From positions 6,882,001 through 6,946,000 of the forward strand of contig NZ_CP195100.1 of NCBI RefSeq assembly GCF_051175315.1: 64,000 nt of DNA, in the 5' to 3' direction. The notes under the pieces are model-generated. The model saw nothing but the letters and a program-made list of their open reading frames with translations. It was not told the origin of the DNA and did no database searches. Position numbers and translations under genes: made by a program. Source of the DNA: Tundrisphaera sp051175315 (GTDB lineage: Bacteria; Planctomycetota; Planctomycetia; Isosphaerales; Isosphaeraceae). Below are positions 46,292 to 55,919 of the stretch, piece by piece; position 1 is the first letter of the stretch, and each line of letters begins with the position of its first letter.

Positions 46292-47212
46292 ATGACCAGC
46301 CGCCCCGCCCCGATCAAGCCCGTCGCCACCCGTCGTCCCGCCTGCTTCGAAGTGCAAGAGAACCTTTGCCCGGTGCGCAACCGGATCAAGTGCATGGACG
46401 CCGTGGACGGGATGCGGGCACTCCCCGACAACTGCATCCCCCTGATCGTGACCTCGCCTCCGTACGACTCGATCCGATCATACGGCGGCCACCTCTGGGA
46501 CTTCGAGAAGTTCATGCTGCTCGCCCGTGAGCTTTGGAGGGTGGCGATGCCCGGCGGGATCGTCTGCTGGAACGTCCAGGACCAGATCGTCCGGGGCGAC
46601 CAGACGGGCAGCGGTTTCATGCAGGTCTCGTACTTCAAGCGACTCGGATTCAGGCTCCACAACACGCTCATCGTCGAGAAGCAGGTCTGCCGTGGGACCA
46701 GCCGGAACCGCTACGGGGTCGCCCCCGAGTTCGTGTTCGTCCTCAGCAAGGGGAGGCCCCGGACCGTGGACCTCATCCGGGACAAGGCTAACAAGTACGC
46801 CGGGCGGATGATGAGGTTCTCGGCCCGCACCAAGGACGGGCAGATCAGCCACACGAAGCAGGTCCTGATCAAGCCCTATGGCGTCCGGCCGCATGTCTGG
46901 CGGTACACGTCAGGGAGCCGGGCGACGGCGACGGATCGCTATGCCTTCGAGCACCCGGCGCTCATGCCGGAGTTGCTCGCCCGTGACCTGATCCTCTCCT
47001 GGTCCCGCCCCTTGGACGTCGTTCTCGACCCTTTGGCCGGGGCGGCGACCACCTGCAAGATGGCCCTTCTGATGGACAGATACTACCTCGGATTCGAGGT
47101 CCACGAGCCGTACCACCGGCTGGCCGAGCGACGGCTGTCAGACGCCCTGATGGAATATCGGAGGCGGCTACTCGACCTTTCGGAATGTGATCGTTCGGCT
47201 ACCAACTCATAG
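46292..47212 (+). CDS. Solitary beta-class DNA methyltransferase (N4-cytosine/N6-adenine)
   Basis: 306 aa. The catalytic motif TSPPYDSIRSYGG (from residue 54) precedes the SAM-binding motif VVLDPLAGAATTCKMALL (Asp about 246), the order of beta-class N6_N4 methylases (PF01555). WRVAMPGGIVCWNVQD lies between. No matching endonuclease is adjacent, so it is an orphan methylase. Such enzymes on mobile elements often protect the element from host restriction or tune its gene expression. Confidence 0.88.
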   Translation: MTSRPAPIKPVATRRPACFEVQENLCPVRNRIKCMDAVDGMRALPDNCIPLIVTSPPYDSIRSYGGHLWDFEKFMLLARELWRVAMPGGIVCWNVQDQIVRGDQTGSGFMQVSYFKRLGFRLHNTLIVEKQVCRGTSRNRYGVAPEFVFVLSKGRPRTVDLIRDKANKYAGRMMRFSARTKDGQISHTKQVLIKPYGVRPHVWRYTSGSRATATDRYAFEHPALMPELLARDLILSWSRPLDVVLDPLAGAATTCKMALLMDRYYLGFEVHEPYHRLAERRLSDALMEYRRRLLDLSECDRSATNS

Positions 47213-47257
47213 GCAAGGACATTTCGAGCAATTTGTCCCTACTTCGGAGGCTCCGAG

Positions 47258-47983
47258 ATGCCCAGAACAACTACCTTCCGGTGGAACCCGACGGTGCCCT
47301 TCGACGTGGCCACCGACCCGAGTTTGGGCGCCAACGCCAAGGCGGTGTATCTCTGCCTGTGTCACCATGCGGGCGCCAAAAATCACTGCTGGCCGAGTGA
47401 TCGCCGACTGGTGGACGAGACGGGCCTCAGCATCGCCACGCTCCAGCGTGCCCTGCGTGAGTTGGAGGGCAAGAGGGGTGAGCCTCGGTCTCCCCTGATC
47501 GAGCGTAGGACGAACCGCCACGGCCGAGTGATCCGCTTGATCAGTCGTGATCAGACCACGCCACCATCGACCACCCCTGATCAGCCACGATCAGCCGAGG
47601 GATCTCGGGTGATCAGTCGGACGCTCCCCCCTGATCAGAATGGCTCATCACCCGTGAGCAGAGAAGAAGCTGAGATTAATGCTCGAAAGAAACAACAACA
47701 CCAAGATCCCGGGGGCAATCAATGTGTTGTTGTTTCCTCGGGTTCGATCAAGGACGGGATGGACTTGGATGCGGATTTTGCTGTATGGCAGGCCGCCAAC
47801 CCTGATCTCGAACTCACGGACTGGGAGTTAGGGTTCGATGATCGGCCACTCCCCTACGTCTACCCGAACGGCGTCCAATCCACCATTCCGTTGGGCGATT
47901 GGAATGAGGAATACATTCGAAACCTCCTACACGCCTTCGGTGATGAGGTGATAAGGGTATTCGATAGGAGGCGCAGGAGGTGA
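47258..47983 (+). CDS. Helix-turn-helix protein, replication/regulatory type
   Basis: 241 aa, GGAGG 7 bases before the ATG. The first 95 residues form a HTH_36-like winged helix: ANAKAVYLCLCHHAGAKNHC, WPSDRRLVDETGLSIATLQRA, then LIERRTNRHGRVIRL. The rest is low complexity with several DQ repeats at the DNA level (TGATCAG recurs) and an acidic C-terminus. Such N-terminal domains are common in plasmid and phage replication proteins. Confidence 0.68.
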   Translation: MPRTTTFRWNPTVPFDVATDPSLGANAKAVYLCLCHHAGAKNHCWPSDRRLVDETGLSIATLQRALRELEGKRGEPRSPLIERRTNRHGRVIRLISRDQTTPPSTTPDQPRSAEGSRVISRTLPPDQNGSSPVSREEAEINARKKQQHQDPGGNQCVVVSSGSIKDGMDLDADFAVWQAANPDLELTDWELGFDDRPLPYVYPNGVQSTIPLGDWNEEYIRNLLHAFGDEVIRVFDRRRRR

Positions 47984-48219
47984 AGCAGGCGATGAACGAT
48001 GATGCCCCACAAGAGAGCGAACTGGACGGGATAGATGCGTACTGGGAGGACCCCTCCCGGAGCGAGAGGGAGTCGTTCGACGAGGAGGCGATCGAGGCGT
48101 CCCCGCATTGGGACGAGATCCGAAGCCTGAGCCCCCAGTCCCCGATCTTCCCGGGCCTGAAGTCAGCCGCCCGCTGGGAACACGTCCGGCGGAAGCTCGG
48201 GATGGAAGTCCGGGGCTAA
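47980..48219 (+). CDS. Small acidic hypothetical protein
   Basis: 79 aa from a GTG overlapping the previous stop, or 75 aa from the ATG at 47992. Very acidic N-terminus, then LSPQSPIFPGLKSAARWEHV. No family known; translational coupling to the HTH gene is likely. Confidence 0.5.
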   Translation: MKQAMNDDAPQESELDGIDAYWEDPSRSERESFDEEAIEASPHWDEIRSLSPQSPIFPGLKSAARWEHVRRKLGMEVRG

Positions 48220-48584
48220 GGCCAGGGGGCCTCTTTCCAGGGACGAGCCTCCGCACCACATCCGAAGTGTCAGGACCCCGGCAGGGAGCCGGGACCTGGG
48301 CGTATGGGCTTGGCGCCACTCAATGCCGTGGCGATCCGATCCGTGAAGACGGGCCAGTCGAGATCGGCCGACTCATCGATCTGCTTTTCAAGTTCCCGTG
48401 CGGATCAATAACGCACACCAGGATCGGGACGATCGCCCGCCGACGGTCGGCACAGGCGCCATGCTTCCGCTCATAACCTCATCGCCCCGACACCTAAAGA
48501 GCGATCGGCAAGTTCACTCCCGATCTGGAGGGCCTTACGCCCGCCGCAACTCTGTTGAAACCCAAACCTAAGGAGCACCCAACG
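48220..48584. other. Intergenic region before xis-int
   Basis: No gene supported. AAGGAG stands 9 bases before the start at 48585. Confidence 0.4.
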
Positions 48585-49163
48585 ATGAACGACTCGGAAG
48601 ACGAGGAAGGCCCCTTCGAGGAGGACGATCTATGCAGCGTGATCGATAGGGAGCATCCGGGTGGCTGGGCGGCGTATTGCAGTGAACGGAAAGACCAGGA
48701 GCAACGGGAGAGGGAACTCGAAGCACGATCGCCCTGGAGGAGGCTCGAAAAGCGGATCGGCAAGCTGGCCTACGAGGCGGGGATCGAGCCGGAACTGGCT
48801 CGCAAGCTGGTGGAGGAACGCCTGGCCGTCGAGATCGCCGAGGCCGTCGTGGACGAGTTCCGCCGGGAGGCCGGGCATTTGGCGAGCCGGAGCTTGGAGA
48901 TCGGCCTCGTGACGGATGGTGAGGTAGGAAACAGGCGGGGCCCAGAGCCAAGAGTATCGACACCCTATCTAGATGTGGACCAGGCCGCCTCATACTTGAA
49001 GAAAACCCCCAAGGCGATCTACGGCCTGATCGAGCGTGGAAGACTCAAGAAGATGCCCGGGTCCCGTGTCTGTTACTTCACCCGAGAGATGCTCGACGAA
49101 TTCCTGAAAGGGGAGACCGACAATGGCCGAGGTGTGCGTCCTGGCCGACGGACGAAGGGTTAA
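48585..49163 (+). CDS. xis: Excisionase-like protein with C-terminal HTH_17 domain
   Basis: 192 aa from the ATG at 48585. The C-terminal part (about 125-180) is a MerR-like HTH_17: YLDVDQAASYLKKTPKAIYG, LIERGRLKKMPGSRVCYFT, REMLDEFLKG. The N-terminal ~115 residues are acidic then helical, unusual for a plain excisionase. It overlaps the integrase start by 41 bases, so both are co-expressed. A recombination directionality role is inferred from the domain and the position. Confidence 0.7.
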   Translation: MNDSEDEEGPFEEDDLCSVIDREHPGGWAAYCSERKDQEQRERELEARSPWRRLEKRIGKLAYEAGIEPELARKLVEERLAVEIAEAVVDEFRREAGHLASRSLEIGLVTDGEVGNRRGPEPRVSTPYLDVDQAASYLKKTPKAIYGLIERGRLKKMPGSRVCYFTREMLDEFLKGETDNGRGVRPGRRTKG

Positions 49164-50271
49164 ATACAGTCTTAAGCAGCGAGAACGTGACCCTTGCTAC
49201 CTCGTGACGTTCCGGGGCCCGGATGGAAAGCCGAAGGAGAGATCAACCCAGGAGCGCAACAAGAAACGGGCCGCCGAATCGGCGATCGCAGTGATCCGCT
49301 CGGCCTACGAGCCGAAGGCTACCCCCTCCGATATCTCCTGGGAGGAGGCCATCGCTCGGATGGTCGAGCACATGCAAGGGCATAATCTTCGCCCGCAAAC
49401 CATCAAGTCGTATAGGGCCTCGATCAAGATCCTGAGGGATGTGTATCCGAACTTGCACGGCCCGGCCGGGATGACCCCCACAATGGCAGAGAGGTTCAAG
49501 GTGACTCGCCTCAAGAGTCGGCGGCCGAACACGGTCAAAGGCGATCTGAACGAGTTGTCCATCGTCTACGGACGATGGTGGGTCGAAATTTGCAAAATCC
49601 TGGCCTCGAACCCGTTCGCCGACGTCGAGCCGCCGAAAGTAGACAAGCCCGAGCCGATCGTCCTCACCATCGATGAACAACGGGAATTCCTTTCTTGGCT
49701 CTCGGATCGCTGGGGAGGGTGGCGTCTACCGTCGCTGTTCCTGGAGGTGAAGGTGGCGGTTGGGTGTCGCATCTACGAATTGGCCAGCCTGCCCAGATCC
49801 GCCCTCCAGGATGGCCGGCTCGTCTTCGAAGCTCTGACGGCCAAGGGCCGGAAGACCCGCCGGTCGAAACCACCCAAGATCCTGTTCGACGAACTCTCGG
49901 CCGTGGCAGGACCGACCTTCGTGTTCGAGAGCTTCAGCGAGCGACTCCGGTCGATCCATCGGGGCCGTGGGAGGCAAGATCATGTCTCCAGCCTCAGGGG
50001 GTTCGCCCCGGAGCGCTTGGTCGCATGGCTGGAAGATGAGGTCGAGAAATACCGCTCGGCCCATCCCGAAAGGCGGCGATTCAAATTGCACAATTTCAGG
50101 GGCACTGCAATGAGCCGGGCCAAGCTCGCCGGGGTCGCCTATGACGATGCAGCCGTTGCCTTCGGCTGCCATCCTGAGACCATGAGGAGGCATTACATCC
50201 ACCTTGATGAAACCCTCATCAGTGATTCGGTTATGGATCGTCTCAACGGCGTTGATGAGCCGCAAAGATGA
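49123..50271 (+). CDS. int: Tyrosine recombinase / integrase
   Basis: 382 aa. N-terminal arm-binding region, a SAM-like core-binding domain (about 65-150, ISWEEAIARMVEHMQGHNLR), then the catalytic domain. Catalytic residues are visible: Arg about 216 (VGCRIYELASL), the HNFR box (His 323, Arg 326), His 350 (GCHPETMRRHY) and nucleophile Tyr 358. A Lys in LTAKGRKTRRSK fits the beta-hairpin position. It ends 122 bases before the right attachment repeat and presumably integrates at tRNA-Leu(UAA). Confidence 0.92.
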   Translation: MAEVCVLADGRRVKYSLKQRERDPCYLVTFRGPDGKPKERSTQERNKKRAAESAIAVIRSAYEPKATPSDISWEEAIARMVEHMQGHNLRPQTIKSYRASIKILRDVYPNLHGPAGMTPTMAERFKVTRLKSRRPNTVKGDLNELSIVYGRWWVEICKILASNPFADVEPPKVDKPEPIVLTIDEQREFLSWLSDRWGGWRLPSLFLEVKVAVGCRIYELASLPRSALQDGRLVFEALTAKGRKTRRSKPPKILFDELSAVAGPTFVFESFSERLRSIHRGRGRQDHVSSLRGFAPERLVAWLEDEVEKYRSAHPERRRFKLHNFRGTAMSRAKLAGVAYDDAAVAFGCHPETMRRHYIHLDETLISDSVMDRLNGVDEPQR

Positions 50272-50393
50272 CTTCCTGACCTAGAGGTTTAAGAGATGGG
50301 GAGATTTTCGGGAGAAGACAATACCACTCTCGTGCGGACACAACGCAAAGCATTTTCAGGAATAGACTTGGAGACATAGACCAGGCGATCGGG

Positions 50394-50453
50394 AGAGGAC
50401 TTAAAATCCTCCGGGGGGGAACCCCCGTGCCGGTTCGAGTCCGGCCGCCGGCA
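50394..50453 (+). repeat. attR: 60-bp copy of the tRNA-Leu 3' part
   Basis: Exact match to 996-1055, including anticodon arm, variable arm and T arm but lacking the 5' acceptor and D arm, so not a functional tRNA. It marks the right end of the island. Confidence 0.93.
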
Positions 50454-51254
50454 CTCAATGACAGCACCCGACAGGCCCCGAACGGCGGGTGTCGCCCTCG
50501 AACCTGGAGATTTTGAAGTCCCGGGAACTTCCCGATCTCACGATCGATTGGAGTTGGCCTCTGTGAGGCCGACCGGGATGCAGCGGGCACGACGGAAAGC
50601 GTGCGTCTCGACCTTGAGATGCGGCGGGCTCACCGGCGGCCGGCCTCGAAGAGGCCAGCGACAACAAACCGCGAATCTCCAGATTCGAGGGTTACACCCC
50701 CGAACGGCCACGTCTCATATGGGCTTTAATTTAACATTGCGCTTTCTTTCCATGTCAGATAGGATGCGGCGCATACCGGCTTGAGCCACTCGGCATCGGA
50801 GCCTACACCATCATCGCCGAGCAGGCCGCCTCATTCTACGCTTCCCAATCCGCATAGGACCGGATCGACCCGCACCGAGTGCACGTCCGCGACCAACCCG
50901 GTGGAGAACTGCTCCAGGAACAGGTTGATCGTCGGGGTGTCATGGTGAGGCATCACGATGCCGGCCGCCGCGCCGGTGGCCGGGCACGCCGCGGCGATCT
51001 GAGGCACGGTACGCTCTTGGGCGGCCAGGATGACCGATCGGATCCGACGGAAGCGACGCTTGCCCGATGCGCATCGGCCAGGCGGCGAGGTGTCCGGCCG
51101 TCAGGCGATCCGTGACCTGCATCGGGGTGACCTCCGGGGTCACCTTCCATCATGATCTCGCCATGAATCGAGCGCAAATGGGCGAGCGGCGAGATCGTCG
51201 AAGTCGTAGGACTCTCGCATGATCCCGCCCCCGAGACGACGAAGCACCAAGAAT
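50454..51254. other. Chromosomal spacer beyond the island, no intact gene
   Basis: About 800 bases with only short, unsupported open frames on both strands. It may hold decayed sequence. Confidence 0.4.
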
Positions 51255-51298
51255 CAAGATGCCCGCCGCTCCATCATGATGGAGCGGCGGGCATCTTG
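51255..51298. terminator. 44-bp perfect palindrome
   Basis: The sequence from CAAGATGCCCGCCGCTCCAT is its own reverse complement over 44 bases with no loop spacer. It lies between the island's end and the surface-protein gene and could act as a bidirectional terminator. Confidence 0.55.
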
Positions 51299-51393
51299 GC
51301 GATGAGTTCCGGGCCCGGCCATCTCGGGCTGCAGGACGCCGATGGGAGGATGCGATCCCGGCGCGATGAGGTCGAGCCGGGGACGCAAACATG

Positions 51394-51437
51394 GCCCTTC
51401 CGGCAGGCTTACCGCATGGCGGCCCCGCCGGAAGGGC
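51394..51437 (-). terminator. Hairpin downstream of the Kelch/Ig-like gene
   Basis: Perfect 11-bp arms GCCCTTCCGGC and GCCGGAAGGGC with a 22-base loop, 19 bases past the stop at 51456. There is no clear T-run. Confidence 0.5.
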
Positions 51438-51455
51438 ATCTCTCAGGTGGACGGA

Positions 51456-54400
51456 TCAACCCCTCCGCAGCCTGGGAATCGTGGTCTGGAGGACGTTCCT
51501 CACATACCGGCGGAAACGGCCGGTGTAGGCTTGCGGCTGGCCATCGACGAACGTGACGGCCGGCGAACGACCGGGGATCGACAGGGCCGTCCAGCGAACC
51601 TTGGTTTTGAACGCGGTCCCGGGCTGCCCGATCCCCCTGCCATCCAGTCGGTTGCCGGATCGGTCGCTCAGGCGGGGAGAGACCGTGAGGTTGTAGGCGC
51701 GGGCCAGCCGCAGGCCCCTCGCCGTCACGATCCTCACGGTGTTCGTGGCCTCATCGTAGACGACCCGCTTGATGGCGATGCGGCGGCCGTTCCGGCGGGT
51801 GATCCGATAGTTGCTCCGGTCCAGCGCGGAGGCCACGTCGAGCGGGCCGTCGAATTTGAGTTCCAGCACGGCCCTGCGGGCCCTGATCCCGAAGCGGCTC
51901 AGGCCGATGACCTTGGGCCCTTCCACGCTGACCGTCGGGCCGACGACCACCGGTTGGCCGGGGGGCGTCGGGGTGGGTTGGCCGGGGGGCGTCGGGGTGG
52001 GATTGCCCGGGTTCGGAGAGGGCGTCGAGGGCGACTGGGCGTCCAGGTTGAAGCCGACCGTCGCCTGGCTCGCGGAGGAGCCCGCATCGCCCGAGAAGAC
52101 GGCCCGGAACGAGTGCTGGCCGAGGGGGAGGTCAGCGACGCTGAGGGTCGCGACCCCATCGACGATCGTCGCGATCCCGAGGAGCGTCTCGCCGTCGTAG
52201 AACGCCACGGTGCCCGAGACCGCGGGGCTGCCCGGCGAGGTCGCGAAGACCCGGGCGGAGAGCGTCACCTCCCGGCCGTTCGCCGTCGCCGTGAGCGCGA
52301 CGGCGGTGGTCGCGGGCGTGACCGAGGTCGGCGATGGGGCCTGCGAGTCGGCGGCCAAATTATTGCCGTCGCCCGAATAGACGGACCGGAAGGCGTGGTT
52401 GCCCGGGGCGAGGGTGGCGATCGTGAACCGGGCGAAGGCCGTGCCGCCCGCCTCCGAGACGACCAGGGGGGCGGAGCCGAGATACACCTCGCCGTCGTAG
52501 AAGTCGACCATGCCCAGCACGGCCCCGGCGAGGGCCCCCGGCACCGTGTACGACGCCGTGAGGGTCAGCGGCTGCCCGAAGAACGGTTGTTCGGGCGAGG
52601 AGGTCAGGGGGCCGGCGATCGGCTGCGCCCGGGCGACCGAGAAGGATTGGGTGGCGGCGACGTCCGGGGCCTCCGGGTTGGCCACGCGGATCGACTGGGC
52701 CCCCGCCGTCCGGAAGCCGATGACGAACGTCCCCACGCCGTTGACCAGGACGGGCTCGGCCGGGAGGATGGCGTTCGGGTCGGTGCTGGTGATCTGGACG
52801 GGCCCGGAGTAGCCGGTCGCCACGTTGCCGAAGGCGTCGTAGGCGGTGACGACGATGGTCCCGGTCCCGCCCACGGTCCCCCCGGTCACGCCGGAGACCA
52901 CGAACGAGGTCGCCGGGCCGGCGACGAGGGCGACCGCGCCGTCGGCCCCGACGGAAGGCGTGAGCGGCCGGCCGAGCACGTCGATGGTCGTGGAGTCGCC
53001 GCTCTGGAGATACCCGCCGACGAGGTAGACCTGCCCGTCGGGGCCGGTCGTCGCGGCCGACCCGTAGTTGCCCACCGCCAGCCCGGCGACCTGCGTCCAG
53101 GTGTCGGTCGCCGTGTCATAGGCGTAGACGGTGTCCAGGTAGCCGTCGTCGTTGTAGCCGCCGATGGCGTAGATCCGCCCGTCCGGGCCCCTCGCCGCCG
53201 AGAGATAGGCGCTCGGCACGGGCATGCTGGCGACCTGTGCCCAGGTGTCGGTCGCCGGGTCGTAGGCGTAGACCTTGCTCGAATAGCCGTCGTCGTCGTA
53301 GCCGCCGATGAAGTAGATCCGCCCGTCCGGGCCGGTCGCCGCGGCCCCGTAGCCAACCCCCACCGGCAGCGGGGCGGCCGTCGACCACGCGCCGGTGGCC
53401 GGATCGAAGACCTCCATCGCGTCGGAGTAATTGTCGCCGTCGTAGCCGCCGATGGCGTAGATCCGGCCGTCCGGGCCGGTCGCCGCCGACAGATAATCGC
53501 GGCCGGTGGGCATGTCGGCGATCGGGGTCCAGGCGTCGGCGGCCGGGTCGTAGACGTAGGCCGACTTCACGTAATTGGTCGACGAATTATCGCCGCCCAT
53601 GACGTAAATCTTGCCGTCCAGCCCGGTGGTCGCCGCATGATAGGCGAGTTCGATGGGGAGCGATGCGACCGGGGCGATGGCCTGCGTGGCCGGGTCGTAG
53701 GCCAGGACATCCGCGAGGCGGCCATCATCGTCATAGCCGCCGATGATGTAGACCTTGCCGCCGGAAGTCGCCGCCGCGTGGTAATAGAGCCGGTCCCCGA
53801 AGTCGTGGACGCTGGCCCAGGTCGCCGGGATCGCCTGGCCCACGATATCGACCGTCACGCGGTAGGATCGGGTCCCCACCTGCGTCGTCTGGCCCGGGCC
53901 GCTCGCCGAGACGAGGAACTGGCCGGGGACGTTCGGGTCGGCCGAGATGATGCCGGTGGTCGTCGTGTTGTCGGCCCAGGTGATCGTGGCGACGAAGTCG
54001 GAGGCCGTCGCGCCGGGGAAGGTCGGCGCGGTGAACATCGCGACCGGGATGCCGGTCAGAGCCTGGCTGACGACGGCCGTCGGGGACCCGACGGTGATGG
54101 TCGGGGGTGCCAGCACGTCGATCGTGGTCGTCGCGGTCGCCGGATCATAGTTGGCGACGTCGTCGGGCGTGAAGGTGACCGAGAGCGTCTGGCCCAGGCC
54201 GGCCTGGAGGACCGTGCCCGCCGCCTGGGCGTAGGCGAAGGTGCCCGAGGTCGACGCCGAGGCGTTCAGCTGGATCGCCCCGAGGGGCGTGCCGACGAGG
54301 ATCGGGCCGGGGATCGCCCAGGCGATCGTCGGGGTGCCCTTGGCGACGCTGAACAGTTCCGAGTCGGTGCCCACCGTATTGATCGGGTTGAAGGCGTCGT

Positions 54401-55919
54401 TCTGGTTGGACGGGCCGGCGTTGCCCATCGAGTAGATCCGGCCGTCCGGGCCGACCGCACCGCCCACGTAGAGCCGGAAGCTGGGGATGCTCGGCGTCGC
54501 GGACCAGGTTCCGGTCGTCGCATCGAAGGCGAAAGCGGAGGTCACCCAGCCGGACTGGTTGTTATACCCGCCGATGCTGTAGATCTTGCCGTCGGGGGCA
54601 ACGCCCGCGATCATCGCCGCCCGCTGATCCGGCATGTCGACGCCCGCCGACCAGGTGTTGGTGGCCGGGTCGTAGATGTCCACCCGAGTCACCGTGCTGG
54701 TGACGTCGTCGCCGCCCAGGGCATAGATCCGGCCGTCCGTGCCGGTCGCCAGGCCCACATTCTGCCGGGCCGTCGGCAGGTTCGCGATGCTCGCCACGCT
54801 GTCGGTGGCGGGGTCGTAGGCATACGAGGCCGCCGTGATGACATTCGAGACCGAGCCTCCGACGATATAGATCAGGCCATCGGGGCCCGTGGTCATCCGG
54901 AAGTTGCCGTCGGGGACCGCGAGGGCCGCGCCCGTCGACCAGGCATCCGTGGTCGGGTTGTAGACGTCCATCCGCCTGGTCGCGGTGTCCGGATCATAGG
55001 CCATGGCATAGATCCGGCCATCCGGGCCGGTGGCCGTCGCGAGGATCTGGTCCTGTCCGGGCAAGGGGGCGCGGGCCGTCCAGGTGTTGGTGGTCGGGTC
55101 GAAGGCGTTGACGTTCCGCGTCTGCTGGCCGTAGCTGCCGCCGATCTGGTAGATCTGGCCGCCGGTCGTGGCCGGGGTGACGAAGCCGAGCGCCTCGGGC
55201 ATGCCGGCGGCCCCCCGCCAGCCATATCCGCCGCCCGACTGGAGCACGGACACGTCCACCTTGAAGGTCAGGTCGCCCGCGGCCGAGTAGGCCGACGGCT
55301 TGCTGGCGGTCACGCGAAACAGGCCGGGCGTGACGCCGTCGGCCGTGATCGTGCCGCCGGTGACCTGGCCGTCACCCCAGGTCACCGTGGCGGCGAAGTC
55401 CGCCGCCGTCCTCGACGTGTCGGCCTGGAGGAACGTCGCGACCTCGGCGTCGGCGACCGTCGCCCCGACGGAGATCCCCGACGGCGCGATCGCGGTGACG
55501 ATCGGCTCCGGGATCAGCGCCGAATCGACCGACGAGACCGTCCGGCTGGTGGTCGTGGACAGGTTCGTGATGGTCACGGAGACCTGGTTCATGCCCTGTT
55601 TGGCAAACGTGTGCTGGCCGGTCACGTTGAATCGGCCGGGGACGTTCGTGTCCGCGACGATGGACCCCGCCGAGGTCGTCCCGTCGCCCCAGTCGATCTG
55701 GGCGGAGTGCCCGCTCGGCGCGGCCTCCGAGTCGGAGAACGTCGCGAGCAGCACCGGCCCGCTCGCGACATTGGTGGCGAACGAGTGGTACTGGCTCATC
55801 GCCGAGATGGCCAGCAACTGCCGTTCTTCCAGGTGGTCGAGCGAGGTCAGGAAGTGGGTCCGGGAGCGCCGGGAGGACCGCTGGCGGGATGAACGGGGGG
55901 GAATCCTCAGCGAAGGCAT
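51456..55919 (-). CDS. Large secreted/surface protein with Kelch-type propellers and Ig-like repeats
   Basis: 1487 aa from the ATG at 55919. The N-terminus is basic (SSRQRSSRRSRTHFLTSL) and ends in LEERQLLAI, a motif typical of planctomycete extracellular proteins. PKD/Ig-like units (IDWGDGTTSAGSI, TVTWGDGQVTGG) are followed by two Kelch propellers. Each contains many GPDGRIY-IGGY-type blades with paired YDPATDTW. Between and after them are Big_3-like Ig repeats (GTVAFYDGETLLGIATI and relatives), a PTPPGQP-repeat linker and a C-terminal SwmB/Ig-like domain (LELKFDGPLDVASALDRSNY). Likely an exported adhesion or surface protein. It lies on the chromosomal side of attR. Confidence 0.85.
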   Translation of the reverse strand: MPSLRIPPRSSRQRSSRRSRTHFLTSLDHLEERQLLAISAMSQYHSFATNVASGPVLLATFSDSEAAPSGHSAQIDWGDGTTSAGSIVADTNVPGRFNVTGQHTFAKQGMNQVSVTITNLSTTTSRTVSSVDSALIPEPIVTAIAPSGISVGATVADAEVATFLQADTSRTAADFAATVTWGDGQVTGGTITADGVTPGLFRVTASKPSAYSAAGDLTFKVDVSVLQSGGGYGWRGAAGMPEALGFVTPATTGGQIYQIGGSYGQQTRNVNAFDPTTNTWTARAPLPGQDQILATATGPDGRIYAMAYDPDTATRRMDVYNPTTDAWSTGAALAVPDGNFRMTTGPDGLIYIVGGSVSNVITAASYAYDPATDSVASIANLPTARQNVGLATGTDGRIYALGGDDVTSTVTRVDIYDPATNTWSAGVDMPDQRAAMIAGVAPDGKIYSIGGYNNQSGWVTSAFAFDATTGTWSATPSIPSFRLYVGGAVGPDGRIYSMGNAGPSNQNDAFNPINTVGTDSELFSVAKGTPTIAWAIPGPILVGTPLGAIQLNASASTSGTFAYAQAAGTVLQAGLGQTLSVTFTPDDVANYDPATATTTIDVLAPPTITVGSPTAVVSQALTGIPVAMFTAPTFPGATASDFVATITWADNTTTTGIISADPNVPGQFLVSASGPGQTTQVGTRSYRVTVDIVGQAIPATWASVHDFGDRLYYHAAATSGGKVYIIGGYDDDGRLADVLAYDPATQAIAPVASLPIELAYHAATTGLDGKIYVMGGDNSSTNYVKSAYVYDPAADAWTPIADMPTGRDYLSAATGPDGRIYAIGGYDGDNYSDAMEVFDPATGAWSTAAPLPVGVGYGAAATGPDGRIYFIGGYDDDGYSSKVYAYDPATDTWAQVASMPVPSAYLSAARGPDGRIYAIGGYNDDGYLDTVYAYDTATDTWTQVAGLAVGNYGSAATTGPDGQVYLVGGYLQSGDSTTIDVLGRPLTPSVGADGAVALVAGPATSFVVSGVTGGTVGGTGTIVVTAYDAFGNVATGYSGPVQITSTDPNAILPAEPVLVNGVGTFVIGFRTAGAQSIRVANPEAPDVAATQSFSVARAQPIAGPLTSSPEQPFFGQPLTLTASYTVPGALAGAVLGMVDFYDGEVYLGSAPLVVSEAGGTAFARFTIATLAPGNHAFRSVYSGDGNNLAADSQAPSPTSVTPATTAVALTATANGREVTLSARVFATSPGSPAVSGTVAFYDGETLLGIATIVDGVATLSVADLPLGQHSFRAVFSGDAGSSASQATVGFNLDAQSPSTPSPNPGNPTPTPPGQPTPTPPGQPVVVGPTVSVEGPKVIGLSRFGIRARRAVLELKFDGPLDVASALDRSNYRITRRNGRRIAIKRVVYDEATNTVRIVTARGLRLARAYNLTVSPRLSDRSGNRLDGRGIGQPGTAFKTKVRWTALSIPGRSPAVTFVDGQPQAYTGRFRRYVRNVLQTTIPRLRRG

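Larger units (their letters stand above)
996..50453 (+). mobile_element. tRNA-Leu-integrated genomic island carrying RT-DISARM and IetAS defence modules
   Basis: The limits are set by the 60-bp direct repeats at 996-1055 and 50394-50453. An excisionase-like gene and a tyrosine integrase sit beside the right repeat. The interior has mobile-element hallmarks: ArdC antirestriction protein, iterons next to a Rep-like gene, an AAA loader-like ATPase, XRE repressors and an orphan methyltransferase. The cargo is defence-rich: class 1 DISARM with extra genes, an IetAS-like pair, DUF262 and a DUF3883 pseudogene. No relaxase, coupling protein or mating-pair genes were recognised, so it looks like an integrative element that replicates after excision rather than a self-transmissible ICE. 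Confidence 0.9.

Noticed and set aside
50272..51254. Decayed transposase in the spacer right of the island
   Set aside because: Short open frames in several phases give no transposase motif or terminal inverted repeats.
51342..55892. A 1516-codon open frame on the plus strand opposite the Kelch/Ig-like gene
   Set aside because: It is low-complexity Arg/Gly/Asp sequence created by GC-rich codon bias antisense to clear Kelch and Ig repeats; no domain or signal is seen.
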